A DNA stretch of 64,000 nucleotides from Effusibacillus dendaii (GTDB lineage: Bacteria; Bacillota; Bacilli; Tumebacillales; Effusibacillaceae): assembly GCF_015097055.1 (NCBI RefSeq), contig NZ_AP023366.1, forward strand, positions 1,674,001-1,738,000, written 5' to 3'. Position numbers and translations under genes: made by a program. Within the stretch, counting starts at the first letter, position 1. The number at the start of each line of letters is the position of its first letter. The notes under the pieces were generated by a model that saw only the letters and a list, made by a program, of their open reading frames with translations, was not told where the DNA came from and made no database searches. Positions 63,340 to 64,000 of the stretch are shown here, one piece after another.

Positions 63340-64000
63340 TTATACTTCTCTCTGATATTCTGTTCTACCTACAGGGATGGGAGAGTGAGCCGGCGGACGC
63401 AATCTCATCGCGAATGGCACGGCGATCAGAAACATCAGTGCGGCAAACAAAAACGCACTGGGGAAACCGCCCACCCGATCAATCAAATAACCGGCGATTC
63501 CGGGTCCCAACAGCTGTCCTACCGCGAAAAACACGGTCACATATCCAAGTGACGCTCCCATAAAAACGGGACGCACCTGATCGGTTGAGGATGCCTGTAT
63601 CAGGGAAAGCATACCGCCAACAGTAAATCCGATAATAATTTGAGACGTCAAGAATCCTAAAAAACCGGGAGCCAGAACAGGGATTAACATCCCGACCGTC
63701 GTGATTGCCAAACCAACTACCAACGCCAGCCTCCTGCCAATTTTATCAGAAACATATCCCCATACTGGCCCGCTGGTAATCGAAATCAACCCTCCCAACG
63801 CGACGATTTGCCCTGCTGCTGCCGGGTCGATTTGCCGTTCAACCATAAATCCGAACAAAAATGTCATGCAAACCATATAGGGCAGCCCGTTAAAAAAGTA
63901 AATCACTGCAACGAGCAATACTTCCTTTTTCTTGTATACTTCACGAAAAGCATCCTGCCTGGTCACTCCTACCCTTTTCTGCAGCTCTGGCGGGTTGCGG
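63340..64000 (-). CDS. MFS transporter, N-terminus beyond right edge
   Basis: About 220 codons with no stop before the right edge, so the protein extends further (the frame upstream reads NPPELQKRVG before the VTRQDAFREV segment). Six hydrophobic segments correspond to the C-terminal half of a 12-helix MFS protein: FLFGFMVERQIDPAAAGQIV, GYVSDKIGRRLALVVGLAIT (motif A copy, loop 8-9) and GYLIDRVGGFPSAFLFAALM. Substrate unknown; it may export or import an acid for the acyl-CoA cluster. Terminator at 63283 is shared. Confidence 0.8.
   Translation of the reverse strand, partial: RNPPELQKRVGVTRQDAFREVYKKKEVLLVAVIYFFNGLPYMVCMTFLFGFMVERQIDPAAAGQIVALGGLISITSGPVWGYVSDKIGRRLALVVGLAITTVGMLIPVLAPGFLGFLTSQIIIGFTVGGMLSLIQASSTDQVRPVFMGASLGYVTVFFAVGQLLGPGIAGYLIDRVGGFPSAFLFAALMFLIAVPFAMRLRPPAHSPIPVGRTEYQREV

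Overview
The window looks like chromosomal DNA of an aerobic, endospore-forming Bacillota, probably near the Alicyclobacillaceae / Effusibacillus-Tumebacillus group. This is inference from a tricistronic gerA-type germination operon, strong AGGAGG ribosome sites, sigma-A promoters, intrinsic terminators and Bacillus-like families (Pgi, DUF441, CBO0543, DUF3870). No rRNA gene is present to settle the taxonomy.

Layout. 0-4.8 kb: an exported protein running off the left edge, glucose-6-phosphate isomerase, a divergent pair of CBO0543-type membrane proteins, and a DsbA/FrnE-like oxidoreductase whose first active-site Cys codon is UGA followed by a bSECIS-like hairpin (candidate selenoprotein). 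A 36-residue gene with its own promoter and terminator follows. 5.1-13.5 kb: a complete four-gene SMC-type anti-plasmid (Wadjet-like) operon of the DUF2397/DUF2398/SMC/DUF2399 type. 13.7-16.6 kb: a yyaL-type thioredoxin-domain gene broken by a 43-nt insertion just before its CHWC motif, then a graveyard of mobile-element fragments (serine recombinase C-terminus, IS5-family transposase C-terminus). 16.6-26.1 kb: an AT-richer, tightly overlapping seven-gene defence operon on the minus strand (MORC-like GHKL ATPase, Z1 helicase, DUF4420 nuclease, AIPR protein, cytosine-C5 methyltransferase, Vsr, small protein). This is an MZA-type system combined with a methyltransferase and Vsr. It ends near a tRNA-Leu gene.

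27-45 kb is mostly housekeeping or accessory metabolism: two coiled-coil proteins transcribed divergently, DUF441, a 3-hydroxyacyl-CoA dehydrogenase, a glycolate oxidase operon (E-like, F, D), an MFS transporter, a 22-nt tandem repeat that duplicates a translation-start region, a flippase-like and a patatin-like gene, a Dabb protein, a zinc alcohol dehydrogenase, an aromatic-acid exporter, and a gerA-gerC-gerB operon with an extra 52-residue membrane protein.

45-64 kb is a large acyl-CoA catabolic region: thioesterase, enoyl-CoA hydratase, a sigma-54-dependent PAS activator, thiolase, both subunits of a 3-oxoacid CoA-transferase, two 3-hydroxyacyl-CoA dehydrogenases, three acyl-CoA dehydrogenases, two acyl-CoA synthetases, a CaiB/BaiF CoA-transferase, an MBL-fold hydrolase and an MFS transporter cut by the right edge. 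Together these could activate a carboxylic acid, oxidise it through beta-oxidation and feed acetoacetyl-CoA/acetyl-CoA to central metabolism. Two intergenic spacers in this region carry copies of an about 95-nt structured repeat whose stems show compensatory changes.

All calls come from reading the sequence; no database search was run.
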